A stretch of 64,000 nucleotides of DNA from Streptomyces hiroshimensis (GCF_014650335.1 NZ_BMUT01000001.1:1107037-1171036); one strand, 5' to 3'; shown: positions 51,353-60,198, counted from the stretch's first letter. Numbers and translations: made by a program. Notes: generated by a model from the letters alone, not told the origin.

Positions 51353-52300
51353 GTGCGGGGTGACGAGGAGCCTTTACTGAGCCTCTCCGGACTGCTGCGC
51401 CGCCTGGAGTATTTCGTCGCAGTGGCCGACGAGCTTCATCTGGGGAGAGCGGCCCGGCGCTGCGGGGTGAGCCAGCCCACCCTCTCGCACCAGATGAAGG
51501 TGCTGGAGAAGGAGCTGGGCGCCGAACTGCTCAGCCGCGGCAGCCGCCGGATAGCACTGACCGCTTCCGGCAAGGCACTTCAGGAGGAGGCGCCGCGGCT
51601 CCTGCAGTGCACGTACTCGATCAAGGAGCGGATCCGGCAGGCGGCCGCGGAGAGCAGACGCCCGATCCGGGTCGTCTTCAGCCGCTCGGGACACGCCCTG
51701 CGCCAGCGGGAGATGGTCGCGGAGTTCCGGGAACGCAACGCCGTCCCCGTCTCCGTCGAATCCGGCTGGTCGGAACGGAACGTCAATCTGGTGCGCGCCG
51801 GGCAAGCCGACTTCGCGTTCGTCAGGCCGCCCGTCGAAGCGGACGACCTGCGGATGTCCGTGGTGGGAGACGTGGAGCTGGTCAAGCTCCTTCCGGGAGG
51901 AGGTGCTGCCGACCGCATGGCGGAGGAGCGGCCCGCAGAGGAGCTTCCGCTCATCATGTGGCCCCGGTCGCTCGCCCCCGGGCTCTACGACAAGGTCCTG
52001 GACTTCGTCCGGCAGGAGCGGTCCCCGCAGGTCGCGTGGGAAGAGCCCGACTACATCAACGTGGCCGCGGCCGTGGCCTCCGGTGCCGGCGTGTCGTACA
52101 TGGACCGCGGCATCGCCGAATGGATGAGCCTCAGCGCGGACCTGCGCGTGCGTCCGCTGGGGCTGCCCGAGCCCCGCACGGACATCGCCGTGGTCTGGCG
52201 CTACGACCAGGACCCGGAGCTGGCCTCGCGGTTCGTCGCCGCGTGCTGCCGGATCGGGTACGCCGGCAACGGCGCGGACCGCGGGTGCCTGGTGCGCTGA
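51353..52300 (+). CDS. LysR family transcriptional regulator with a TTA codon
   Basis: A 315-residue LysR regulator: HTH LRRLEYFVAVADELHLGRAARRCGVSQPTLSHQMKVLEKELG and a substrate-binding domain (FSRSGHALRQREMVAEF; DFAFVRPPVEADDL). Codon 8 is TTA (51374-51376), the rare leucine codon read by bldA tRNA in Streptomyces. GTG 51353 has GGGAGG at eight bases; GTG 51347 is an alternative with poor spacing, and the TTA stays in frame either way. It most likely controls the divergent ACP operon. Confidence 0.9.
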   Translation: MRGDEEPLLSLSGLLRRLEYFVAVADELHLGRAARRCGVSQPTLSHQMKVLEKELGAELLSRGSRRIALTASGKALQEEAPRLLQCTYSIKERIRQAAAESRRPIRVVFSRSGHALRQREMVAEFRERNAVPVSVESGWSERNVNLVRAGQADFAFVRPPVEADDLRMSVVGDVELVKLLPGGGAADRMAEERPAEELPLIMWPRSLAPGLYDKVLDFVRQERSPQVAWEEPDYINVAAAVASGAGVSYMDRGIAEWMSLSADLRVRPLGLPEPRTDIAVVWRYDQDPELASRFVAACCRIGYAGNGADRGCLVR

Positions 52301-52368
52301 GCGACCGCCGCCCCGGCCGTGGCCGTCCTCCGCGGGGCGGAGCCGTCCGAACCTGAAGGAGAACTTGG

Positions 52369-52689
52369 ATGAACTGCTACGACTGCTACGCCGCCGACAG
52401 CGCCCACACCCCTGCGGTAGCCGTCTGCCACGGCTGTCACTCCGGCCTCTGCCCCGACCACCTCCGCATGATCCGCCCTGTGCTGCACCGCCCGAACGGC
52501 ATGGGCGTCTCCCACGGCCCCACCCCGGCCCGGCAGGTGCTGTGCCTCACCTGCCACGCCGCCCGGAACGGCCTGCCCGCCGCTCCGGCAGCGCGACGCG
52601 CTCCTGTCCCGGCCGCGCCGGGGCCCGCCGCACCGGGGCCGGACTCCGCGGGTGCCCGCGGGGCCGCGGAGTGCCCTGCAGAGGCCTGA
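52369..52689 (+). CDS. DUF2180 family zinc-ribbon-like protein
   Basis: A 106-residue protein. MNCYDCYAADS, VCHGCHSGLCPDHL and LCLTCHAARNG give four CxxC-like pairs with histidines, expected to bind zinc. The last 35 residues are a proline/alanine-rich tail. AAGGAGA precedes the ATG. Family DUF2180 in actinomycetes has no known function. It follows lysR by 68 bases in the same direction. Confidence 0.85.
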   Translation: MNCYDCYAADSAHTPAVAVCHGCHSGLCPDHLRMIRPVLHRPNGMGVSHGPTPARQVLCLTCHAARNGLPAAPAARRAPVPAAPGPAAPGPDSAGARGAAECPAEA

Positions 52690-52765
52690 CCTGGGGCGGG
52701 CCGGTACCGCCGTGTAGCGTCGGGATCACAGAGTTCGGGGCGGGGCGGGCGGGGAAGGCGGCGGG

Positions 52766-53875
52766 ATGGCGGTCGGCGGCGGACAGGGCGCGCAGGACGA
52801 ACGGGCCGGGCAGGCAAGGCAGACCGGACAGGCCGGGCAGCGCGGGCTCCTCGCGTACATCGGGTCGTTCACGGAGGCCGGCGGCCGGGGGATCACGGTC
52901 GCGCGGACCGACCCCGGCACGGGCGCGCTGACGCTCCTGGGCTCCACGGACGCTGTGCCGAACCCTTCCTTCCTCGCCCTCTCGCCGGGGGCCGACGTGC
53001 TGTACGCGGTGGGCGAGACCGACGAGGGCGCCGCCGCGGCGCTCTCCCTGGCGGACCCCGTACGCCCAGAGCTGCTCGGACCGCCGGTTCCCGTACGCGG
53101 TGACGGCCCCACGCACCTGGCCGTCACCGGCAGCCACTTGTTCACCGCCAACTACGGCTCGGGCAGCGTCAGCGCCCTCCCGGTCCGTACGGGCGGTGGG
53201 CTCGGTGCACCGGCCGCGGTCATGGCCCACCGGGGCGGCGGCCCGGACGCCGACCGGCAGAAGGGCCCGCACGCCCACGCCGTCGTCCCCGACCCCTCGG
53301 GCGGCAGGCTCCTGGCCGTCGACCTCGGCACGGACTCGGTGTGGACGTACCTCCTCGACCCGGTGACGGGGCTGCCGCGCCCGCACGGGGAGACGCCGCT
53401 GCGGCCCGGCACGGGACCCCGGCACCTCGTCTTCTCCCCGGTGACCGACCGCGTCTACGTGCTGAACGAGCTGGTCCCGAGCGTCACGGTCTGCCGCTGG
53501 AACGGCGCGGACGGAGTGCTCGAACCACTCGGCGAGACACGGGTCCTGCCGCCGGGCGAGGGTGTGCGGACGTACCCCTCGGCGCCGGTGGTCTCCGCCG
53601 ACGGGCGGTTCCTGTGGACGGCCAACCGCGGCCACGACAGCATCTCGGTCCTGGCCCTCGACGCATCCGGGGACGTCCTCGGGCTCCCCGAGGTCGTCGG
53701 CTGCGGGGGCGTCTGGCCGCGGGACCTGACGCTGCACCCGTCGGGCCGCCACCTGTACGCCGCCAACGAGCGCTCCGGCGACGTCACCTGGTTCGCGGTG
53801 GACCCGGAGACCGGGACGCCGCGGCTCGCGGGCTCGGTCCCCGTGCCGGCTGCGTCCTGCGTGATCTTCGCCTGA
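52766..53875 (+). CDS. Lactonase-family beta-propeller protein (6-phosphogluconolactonase-like)
   Basis: A 369-residue seven-bladed propeller of the Pgl/carboxymuconate cyclase family. YIGSFTEAGGRGITVARTD starts the fold and repeats such as FLALSPGADVLYAV, FTANYGSGSVSAL, HAVVPDPSGGRLLAVDLG and LTLHPSGRHLYAANE are blades. The first 27 residues are polar and unlikely to be ordered, so a later start is possible. Activity may be on 6-phosphogluconolactone or another lactone; no pentose phosphate genes are near. Confidence 0.87.
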   Translation: MAVGGGQGAQDERAGQARQTGQAGQRGLLAYIGSFTEAGGRGITVARTDPGTGALTLLGSTDAVPNPSFLALSPGADVLYAVGETDEGAAAALSLADPVRPELLGPPVPVRGDGPTHLAVTGSHLFTANYGSGSVSALPVRTGGGLGAPAAVMAHRGGGPDADRQKGPHAHAVVPDPSGGRLLAVDLGTDSVWTYLLDPVTGLPRPHGETPLRPGTGPRHLVFSPVTDRVYVLNELVPSVTVCRWNGADGVLEPLGETRVLPPGEGVRTYPSAPVVSADGRFLWTANRGHDSISVLALDASGDVLGLPEVVGCGGVWPRDLTLHPSGRHLYAANERSGDVTWFAVDPETGTPRLAGSVPVPAASCVIFA

Positions 53876-53948
53876 GGCGGCCGGCGGTGCGCAAGCCGAT
53901 CATCGCCTGAGGCGGCACAACCCGTACCGTACGGGCCCTGGAACGGCC

Positions 53949-53983
53949 GAAGAGGGGCCCCGCGCGGCGGGAGCCCCTCTTTC
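53949..53983. terminator. Rho-independent terminator, bidirectional
   Basis: AAGAGGGGC (53950-53958) pairs with GCCCCTCTT (53973-53981), followed by TT on the plus strand; A-rich bases precede it for the minus strand. It lies between the convergent lactonase-family gene and CbiX-like gene. Confidence 0.85.
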
Positions 53984-54066
53984 GGGAAGCAGAGGTGGAA
54001 CGGACGGGACGAGCGGTCAGACAGTCACGGCACGGTCTGGTCGCAGGGCCTCGTCGGTCGTACGGG

Positions 54067-54999
54067 TCAGCGCGCCGGAACGCCCTGGGGCGGCTGCACG
54101 GATATGCCCAGGACCTCCGCGTACTTGGCCAGGACGAGCTTGCCGATCGCCGGGTAGGCGCCGAGCGGCGCGGCTGCCGTGCAGTCCGCCTCCTTGGCGG
54201 CGGCGTCCGCGAGGCCCTCGGCGATCTCCGGGCCGATGAGGCCCGGGGCGAGCGCCAGGTTCCGCGAGCCGGAGGCGCGCAGCTGGTCGGCGGCGCGGGC
54301 GATGTCGCCCTCGATGTCCAGCGCGGCCGCGAGGACCGGCACGGCGAGGCGGGCGGAGAGCAGCATGCCGCTGATCCCGGCGGCCTGCACGGCCTCCTCG
54401 CCACCGACCGTCGCCAGGATGATCCCGTCCGCGGCCGTTGCAACTGTGAACAGTCGCGCGCGGTCGGCGCGGGCCAGGCCGGCCTCCGACAGACGCACGT
54501 GCAGGGCCTCGGCGAGCAGCGGGTGCGGGCCGAGCGCGTCGGTGAGCTCCGCGGCGGAACCGCTGCTCATCACGGACTGGCGGATCCGGCGCAGGAGGGA
54601 GTTGTCCGGACCGGCCAGGAGCGGCACCACGATGGCCGGGGGCCACTGGTCCCAGGCGCCGTCCTCGGCACCGGCTTCGCGGGCTTCGCCGGCGCGAGCG
54701 GCGCGCTGGGCGGCGGCGTAGGCGAGGACGGACTCGAGCGACGGGTAGCCCTCGGCGGTGCCGTCGGCGTCCACGTAGCCGATGCGCGCGTCGAGGCCCG
54801 GAAGCTCGGAGCGCGCGATGCTGAGGGTCTCCTCGGCGAGGAGGCGCGTCGCCGTGTCGGGGAGACCCGGAACGGCGAGAACCAGCGGCGGAGCACCGAC
54901 GGGCGCTGCCGCCGGCTCCGGCCGCCGGTGCCGTCCGGGCTGACGGGGTCGCGGCATTCGTACAGGCAGGCCAGGCGCGGGCCCTGTGGGGGAGCTCAT
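54067..54999 (-). CDS. CbiX/sirohydrochlorin chelatase-like protein without the catalytic histidine
   Basis: A 310-residue protein with two CbiX-like halves: PPLVLAVPGLPDTATRLLAEETLSIARSELPGLDARIGYVDAD and the second from PAIVVPLLAGPDNSLL. In active chelatases the first strand ends in HGSR; here the place reads VPGL, so the histidine that binds metal is missing. The first 40 residues are proline/arginine-rich. It may be a scaffold or have another activity. ATG 54999 is the best start. Confidence 0.7.
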   Translation of the reverse strand: MSSPTGPAPGLPVRMPRPRQPGRHRRPEPAAAPVGAPPLVLAVPGLPDTATRLLAEETLSIARSELPGLDARIGYVDADGTAEGYPSLESVLAYAAAQRAARAGEAREAGAEDGAWDQWPPAIVVPLLAGPDNSLLRRIRQSVMSSGSAAELTDALGPHPLLAEALHVRLSEAGLARADRARLFTVATAADGIILATVGGEEAVQAAGISGMLLSARLAVPVLAAALDIEGDIARAADQLRASGSRNLALAPGLIGPEIAEGLADAAAKEADCTAAAPLGAYPAIGKLVLAKYAEVLGISVQPPQGVPAR

Positions 55000-55105
55000 G
55001 GCGCCGCATGTTAGTCGTTCGGGGCACTGGGCCGTTCGGGTGGGGGCGTCTCGGTGGCGTCTGTCCGGATTTATTCGCCCGAAAATACGCTCATCGCAGA
55101 AGTGT

Positions 55106-56164
55106 TCAGCAAACGATCCGGAGCATCGGCGGATCGGCGGGCAGTAGCAGACCATCCGTCAGCAGGGCCTCCGCCACGCACAATGCGCCGTCCAGCGGCT
55201 CGCCCGCCGCCGCGACCTGTCGCGCATGAGGAAGTTGCATGTGCAATTCCTCGAACAAGGGTGTGAGCAGGGGGGTGCCCATACGGAGGAGGCCTCCGGT
55301 CAGTGCCACCTCGTACGTCCCGCCGGCCTCGCTCGTCCCCTGTGTGACCTCACCCACTCCGTCCGTCCGCCGGGCCGCTTCTGCGGGAGGCCCTTCCCGG
55401 CCGGACCGGGGAGGCGGGCAGACCGCCGCGGCCGCCTCGGCGATGTGCCGGGCCGCCCGCCGGAGAATGCCGGCCGCGACGGGGTCGGCCGGTGCGCACC
55501 GGCCCACCTCGGGCGCGAAGGAGGCGAGGACGGCGGGCCGGTCCGCGCGGGGATACAGGGCGGCGGGCAGCTCCGGCGCCGGGCCGAAGACCGCGCGCAG
55601 CCGCTCCAGCAGAGCCTGCGAACCGCCCGCCCGCCCGTCGTACGCGCGCATCGCCGCCTCCAGCCCGGCGCGGCCGATCCACGCCCCGCTGCCGCAGTCG
55701 CCGAGCAGGTGGCCCCAGCCGTCGGCGCGCCGCCAGCCGCCCTCCGCCGTCAGGTCCGTGCCCAACGCGATCAGCCCGGTGCCCGCGGCGACGACGGCTC
55801 CCGGCCGCTGGCCCAGGGCACCGGCGTAGGCGGTGACCGCGTCCGACGCCAGGGCGAGCGTGCGCACGCCCAGGGCCTCACGGAGGGCGGAGGGGAGGGC
55901 GGCGTGCAGATCGCCGCCGAGGGAGGCCATGCCGGCGGCGCCGACGCAGGCGGCCTCGCAGTGCTGCGCCCCGGCCCGGGCCAGCAGGTCCCTGGCCGCC
56001 GGCACCACCTGGGCGAGCAGGCTGCGGGCGTCGACGCCCTTGGCGCCGACCGTGGCGGGGACGGCGGAGGACCAGGTCAGGTCCGGGCCGTCACCGGGGA
56101 CCGGGCGCAGGGCGACCCGGACCCCCGAGCCGCCGGAGTCGACCCCCAGGACATGGCCGGTCAT
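55106..56164 (-). CDS. BadF/N-acetylglucosamine kinase family ATPase
   Basis: A 352-residue ASKHA-fold kinase. LGVDSGGSGVRVAL is phosphate motif 1, ASDAVTAYAGALG the second, VVAAGTGLIALG the adenosine motif and GWGHLLGDCGSGAWIGR the typical GlcNAc kinase signature. It should phosphorylate an amino sugar, probably GlcNAc. Residues about 235-270 are a low-complexity insert. It follows ung in the same direction after 76 bases containing short imperfect GTCGCGTCAGC repeats. Confidence 0.9.
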   Translation of the reverse strand: MTGHVLGVDSGGSGVRVALRPVPGDGPDLTWSSAVPATVGAKGVDARSLLAQVVPAARDLLARAGAQHCEAACVGAAGMASLGGDLHAALPSALREALGVRTLALASDAVTAYAGALGQRPGAVVAAGTGLIALGTDLTAEGGWRRADGWGHLLGDCGSGAWIGRAGLEAAMRAYDGRAGGSQALLERLRAVFGPAPELPAALYPRADRPAVLASFAPEVGRCAPADPVAAGILRRAARHIAEAAAAVCPPPRSGREGPPAEAARRTDGVGEVTQGTSEAGGTYEVALTGGLLRMGTPLLTPLFEELHMQLPHARQVAAAGEPLDGALCVAEALLTDGLLLPADPPMLRIVC

Positions 56165-56240
56165 GCCGGTCGTGCCGGTCGTTTCAGTCGCGTCAGCTGT
56201 GTCGGTCGCGTCAGCCGCGCCGGTCCTGATCGGACCCGGC

Positions 56241-56918
56241 TCACGGAAGCTGCCAGTCCACCGGGGCCGCGCCCTGCCGCGCCAGCAGGTCGTTGGCCCG
56301 GCTGAACGGCCGCGAGCCGAAGAAACCGCGGTCGGCCGACATGGGGGAGGGGTGCGCCGACTCCACGGACGGCACCTGGCCCAGGATCGGCCGCAGGTTG
56401 CGGGCGTCGCGGCCCCACAGGACCGCCACCAGCGGCCGTCCCCGTTCGACCAGCGCCCGGATCGCCTGCTCGGTGACCTCTTCCCAGCCCTTGCCCCGGT
56501 GCGCGGCCGGCTTGCGCGGGGCGGTGGTCAGCGCCCTGTTGAGCAGCAGCACGCCCTGCCGGGTCCACGGGGTGAGGTCGCCGTTGGACGGGCGGGGGAG
56601 TCCCAGGTCGGTGTGGAGCTCGCGGTATATGTTCTCCAGGCTGCCGGGCAGCGGCCGCACCTCCGGGGCGACCGAGAAGCTCAGCCCGACGGCGTGACCC
56701 GGTGTCGGGTACGGGTCCTGACCCACGATCAGCACCCGGACGTCGTCGAACGGCTGCTGGAAGGCGCGCAGCACGTTGGCGCCCGACGGCAGGTACGTAC
56801 GGCCCGCGGCGATCTCGGAGCGCAGGAAGTCACCCATCGCGGCGATCCGGTCCGCCACCGGCTCCAGGGCCTTGGCCCAGCCCGGTTCGACGATCTCGTT
56901 CAAAGGTCGTGCAGCCAC
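56241..56918 (-). CDS. ung: Uracil-DNA glycosylase
   Basis: A 225-residue family 1 uracil-DNA glycosylase that removes uracil from DNA to start base excision repair. [17 protein letters not shown] (water-activating aspartate) and [21 protein letters not shown] (minor-groove loop with histidine) are diagnostic. GTG 56918 has GGAGGGG upstream. Length matches the family. Confidence 0.97.
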   Translation of the reverse strand: MAARPLNEIVEPGWAKALEPVADRIAAMGDFLRSEIAAGRTYLPSGANVLRAFQQPFDDVRVLIVGQDPYPTPGHAVGLSFSVAPEVRPLPGSLENIYRELHTDLGLPRPSNGDLTPWTRQGVLLLNRALTTAPRKPAAHRGKGWEEVTEQAIRALVERGRPLVAVLWGRDARNLRPILGQVPSVESAHPSPMSADRGFFGSRPFSRANDLLARQGAAPVDWQLP

Positions 56919-57161
56919 AGCTGCCGCCCCTCCCTGTAAACAAACTGCTGGCAGTTGCGCAAGTCCAGGATCGTACGCGAAGGAGGGGCCGCGCCCGTAT
57001 TCCGGCCCCCGCGGCCGGACGGCGCGGGCGGCCGCGGGGAACCGGGCGCGGAGCGGTGCGCGCCTGCATGGATCCGCGCCCGGCAGATTCAGCCGTAAGG
57101 GTGCCGGCGGTGGGGCCCGTCACCCCCACGCCTCACACGGCCCAGGTGTTTCACAGGTGTG

Positions 57162-58256
57162 TCAGACGGCCCAGGCGTACTGGTCGGGGAAGCGCTTCGC
57201 CGCGCCGAGTTCGGCCGCTGCGCGGTGCGGCCAGTGGGGGTCGCGGAGGAGTTCGCGGCCGAGCAGGACGGCGTCGGCGTCGCCTTCGGCGATGATCTTC
57301 TCCGCCTGCCGCGGATCGGTGATGAGGCCGACCGCGGCGGTCGGTATGCCGGCCTCCTGGCGGACGCGCCGGGCGAACGGCGCCTGGTACCCCGGGCCCG
57401 TGGGGATGCGGATGCCGGAGGTGATGCCGCCCGTGGAGACGTCCATCAGGTCCACGCCGCGCGCCCGCAGCTCGTGTGCGAGGCGCACGGTGTCGCCCGC
57501 GGTCCAGCCGTCACGCCCGTCCTCGGGGTTCTCCGTCACCCAGTCCGTCGCCGAGACCCGGAAGAACACCGGCAGCTCCTGCGGCCACACCTCGCGCACC
57601 GCTTCCACGACCTCCAGCGCGAACCGCGCCCGGTTCTCGAACGATCCGCCGTACCGGTCCGTGCGGCGGTTGCTGAGCGGGGAGAGGAACTCGTGGATGA
57701 GGTAACCGTGGGCGCCGTGCACCTCGACGACCCGGAAGCCTGCGGCCAGGGCGCGCCGTGCCGCGTCCGCGAACTGCCCCACGATCTCCTGGATCTGCTC
57801 CACCGTCAGCTCGTCGGGGACGCGGTGTTCCTCGTTGTACGGCACTGCGCTCGGGGCCACCGTCTGCCAGGCCTCCTCCGGGCCGACCGGCCCGTCGCCG
57901 CGCCACGGCCGGTCGGTGGCGGCCTTGCGGCCTGCGTGACCGAGCTGGATGCCGGCCACGGTGCCGCGCTCTTCGAAGAAGGAGGTGATGCGGCGCAGCG
58001 CGTTCACCTGGGTGTCGTTCCACAGGCCCAGGTCGGCCGGGCTGATCCGGCCCTGCGGGCCGACCGCGGTCGCCTCGACGAGGATCAGCCCCGCTCCGCC
58101 GGTCGCCCGGGCGGTGTAGTGCGCGAAGTGCCAGTCGTTCGCGACGCCTGCGCCCGGGCCGAAGACCTCGGCGCTGTACTGGCACATCGGGGCCATCCAG
58201 ACCCGGTTGGGGATCGTGAGCGAACGCAGGGTGTACGGGGTGAACAGGGAGGTCAC
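57162..58256 (-). CDS. NADH:flavin oxidoreductase, old yellow enzyme family (YqjM type)
   Basis: A 364-residue FMN-dependent ene-reductase. MAPMCQYSAEVFGPG holds the cysteine of the YqjM class, QLGHAGRKA the FMN contact, VEVHGAHGYLIHEFLSPLSNRRTDRYGGSFENRARFALE the family signature. It reduces C=C bonds in unsaturated carbonyls or nitro compounds. GTG 58256 has AGGAGAG upstream. Divergent from an ArsR regulator with a palindromic operator between. Confidence 0.95.
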   Translation of the reverse strand: MTSLFTPYTLRSLTIPNRVWMAPMCQYSAEVFGPGAGVANDWHFAHYTARATGGAGLILVEATAVGPQGRISPADLGLWNDTQVNALRRITSFFEERGTVAGIQLGHAGRKAATDRPWRGDGPVGPEEAWQTVAPSAVPYNEEHRVPDELTVEQIQEIVGQFADAARRALAAGFRVVEVHGAHGYLIHEFLSPLSNRRTDRYGGSFENRARFALEVVEAVREVWPQELPVFFRVSATDWVTENPEDGRDGWTAGDTVRLAHELRARGVDLMDVSTGGITSGIRIPTGPGYQAPFARRVRQEAGIPTAAVGLITDPRQAEKIIAEGDADAVLLGRELLRDPHWPHRAAAELGAAKRFPDQYAWAV

Positions 58257-58322
58257 GGCAGCTCTCCTAGGCGCTTCACGGCGACGTCTTCCCGACCGCG
58301 AAGGCTCCGCGGCGGGCACGGT

Positions 58323-58376
58323 TCGTACGATACTCATCGTAGTACGAGGGATGTCAAACTACGATGCCCTTCGTAC
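58323..58376. promoter_or_regulatory. Probable ArsR operator between the OYE and arsR-type genes
   Basis: CATCGTAG (58335-58342) and CTACGATG (58359-58366) form a perfect 8-bp inverted repeat with 16-base spacer. A second element, the palindrome TCGTACGA at 58323-58330, recurs as GTACGA at 58342-58347 and TTCGTAC at 58370-58376. Together they cover the whole divergent promoter. Confidence 0.65.
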
Positions 58377-58420
58377 AATGGAGGCGTCGCGGAGAGCCCG
58401 ACGCACCTGGAGGAGCAGCC

Positions 58421-58786
58421 GTGCCAGCACAGAACCGTCCGCCGTCGAGCGGCCGCTCACTGGAGCACCCCGACCGCGCGGAGATCCGCCTGGAAGGCGT
58501 GCTGCACGCGTTCTCCGACCCCATGCGCCTGCAGATCGTGCGCGACCTCGCCGCGGTCGAGGGCGAGTTGAACTGTTCGGTCTTCGACCTCCCGGTCAGC
58601 AAGTCGACGACGACGCACCACTTCCGGGTGCTGCGCGAGAACGGCGTGGTCCGGCAGGTCTACCGGGGCACGGCGAAGATGAACGCCCTGCGCCGTGACG
58701 ATCTCGAATCGCTCTTCCCGGGGCTGCTCGGCACCGTCCTCGAGGCGGCCGGACGACAGGCGTCGCGCCTCGCCGTCCCCTCCTGA
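58421..58786 (+). CDS. ArsR family transcriptional regulator
   Basis: A 121-residue winged-helix protein. EGVLHAFSDPMRLQIVRDLAA is helix 1-2, FDLPVSKSTTTHHFRVLRENGVVRQVYRG the recognition helix and wing. One cysteine (LNCSVFDL) precedes the recognition helix; a single cysteine is not enough for a classic metal site, but could sense electrophiles. GGAGGAGCAGCC precedes the GTG. It should repress the divergent OYE gene. Confidence 0.92.
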   Translation: MPAQNRPPSSGRSLEHPDRAEIRLEGVLHAFSDPMRLQIVRDLAAVEGELNCSVFDLPVSKSTTTHHFRVLRENGVVRQVYRGTAKMNALRRDDLESLFPGLLGTVLEAAGRQASRLAVPS

Positions 58787-58836
58787 GCCGGGGTCCGGGG
58801 TCTCGGGTCCGGGGCCGGCCAGGGGGCCCGAGCCGC

Positions 58837-60198
58837 TCAGCCGCCGGCGCGGGCCGCGGCCAGCAGCCCCTCCCAGTCGGGGATCTTCACCGGCCCGCGG
58901 CCCAGCCGCTCGCCGAGAGCGGCCTCCGCGGCCTCGATCCCCAGCCAGCCCGGCCACTCCACGGGCTCTCGCCCCGCCGCCCGCAGGACGGCATGCGCGT
59001 CGTCCACCGGCGCGGGCCGGCGCGCCGCGAGCGCCCCGGCATCCGCCAGCAGGGACGTCACCGTCTCCTTCGCGCACGAGCGGTTCGTGCCGATGACGCC
59101 CGTGGGGCCGCGCTTGATCCAGCCCGCCACGTACTCGCCCGGCGACGGGACGCCCTCCCGCAGCACGCGGCCCGCCTCGTGCGGCACGATCCCGAGCTCC
59201 GGGTCGAACGGCAGCCCCGCGATCGGCACCCCGCGGTAGCCCACCGAGCGCAGCACCAGCTGAGCCTCGATGTCCTCGAACTCGCCCGTGCCGACGACGC
59301 CGCCGCGCCCGTCGGGCGCCGTCCGCTCGAAGCGCACGGCGCGCACCGCCCCGTCATCGCCGCCGAGCAGCGCGGCGGGGCGGAGGAAGAACCGCAGGTA
59401 GATGCGGCGCGGGCGGCCGCCCGGCGGCTGTTCTGCCCAGCCCCGCAGGACCTCGACGTTGCGCCGCCCCACCGCGGGCAGCCCGGCGGGATCGCCCCAC
59501 GCGGGGTCGAGCGCCGCCTCATCCGCCCGTACGAGCGCCTCGGCGCCGGGCAGCGCGCCCAGCTCGCGCAGCTCCTTCGTGGTGAACTTCGCCTGTGACG
59601 GGCCGCGCCGGCCGACCACGTGAATATCCGTGACCCGGCTGGCCGCGAGGGCGGACAGCGCGGCGTGCGGCACGTCGGTCCCGTGCAGTTCGCCCGGGCC
59701 GCGTGCCAGCACGCGGGCCACGTCGACGGCCACGTTGCCCACGCCGATGACGACCGCGGAGCGCGCGCCCAGCACGAACCCGTCCGGTGCCGCATCCGGG
59801 TGGGCGCTGTACCAGGAGACGAACTCGGTGGCCGAGAAGCTGCCGGCCAGATCCTCGCCCGGGACGCCGAGCCGCCGGTCGGCCGCGGCGCCTACGCAGT
59901 AGACGACCGCGTGATAGAGCTCCAGCAGCCGCCGCGGCGCGAGGCCGCGCGGGTCGTCCCCCACCGGGACGTTGCCGAAGAACGTGATGGCGGGGTGCTC
60001 CATGGCGGCCCGCAGGTTGCCCTGCAGGGACTTGATCTTCTCGTGGTCCGGGGCGACCCCGTAGCGCACCAGCCCGTACGGGCAGGGCAGCCGGTCCAGC
60101 ACGTCCACCGTCACGCCGGGGACGTCCTGCTGCTGCACCAGGGCCTGAGCGGTGTAGACCCCGCTCGGCCCCGACCCGATCACTGCGACGCGAAGCAC
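58837..60198 (-). CDS. fprA: Ferredoxin/flavodoxin-NADP+ reductase, FprA type
   Basis: A 453-residue adrenodoxin reductase-like flavoprotein. GSGPSGVYTAQALVQ binds FAD, LPCPYGLVRYGVAPDHEKIK is the family signature, GVGNVAVDVARVLARG binds NADPH, and WIKRGPTGVIGTNRSCAKETV the C-terminal FAD contact. Provides electrons from NADPH to ferredoxins, e.g. for P450s. GTG start with AAGGGG upstream. Length agrees with mycobacterial FprA. Confidence 0.95.
   Translation of the reverse strand: MLRVAVIGSGPSGVYTAQALVQQQDVPGVTVDVLDRLPCPYGLVRYGVAPDHEKIKSLQGNLRAAMEHPAITFFGNVPVGDDPRGLAPRRLLELYHAVVYCVGAAADRRLGVPGEDLAGSFSATEFVSWYSAHPDAAPDGFVLGARSAVVIGVGNVAVDVARVLARGPGELHGTDVPHAALSALAASRVTDIHVVGRRGPSQAKFTTKELRELGALPGAEALVRADEAALDPAWGDPAGLPAVGRRNVEVLRGWAEQPPGGRPRRIYLRFFLRPAALLGGDDGAVRAVRFERTAPDGRGGVVGTGEFEDIEAQLVLRSVGYRGVPIAGLPFDPELGIVPHEAGRVLREGVPSPGEYVAGWIKRGPTGVIGTNRSCAKETVTSLLADAGALAARRPAPVDDAHAVLRAAGREPVEWPGWLGIEAAEAALGERLGRGPVKIPDWEGLLAAARAGG

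Noticed and set aside
56165..56240. Short imperfect GTCGCGTCAGC repeats before the GlcNAc kinase gene
   Set aside because: The units are degenerate and few; noted with the gene but not strong enough as a separate element.
56943..56962. Small inverted repeat AACTGC-TG-GCAGTT and TTGCGCAA upstream of ung
   Set aside because: Arms are only six to eight bases and no regulator is adjacent; it may be chance.
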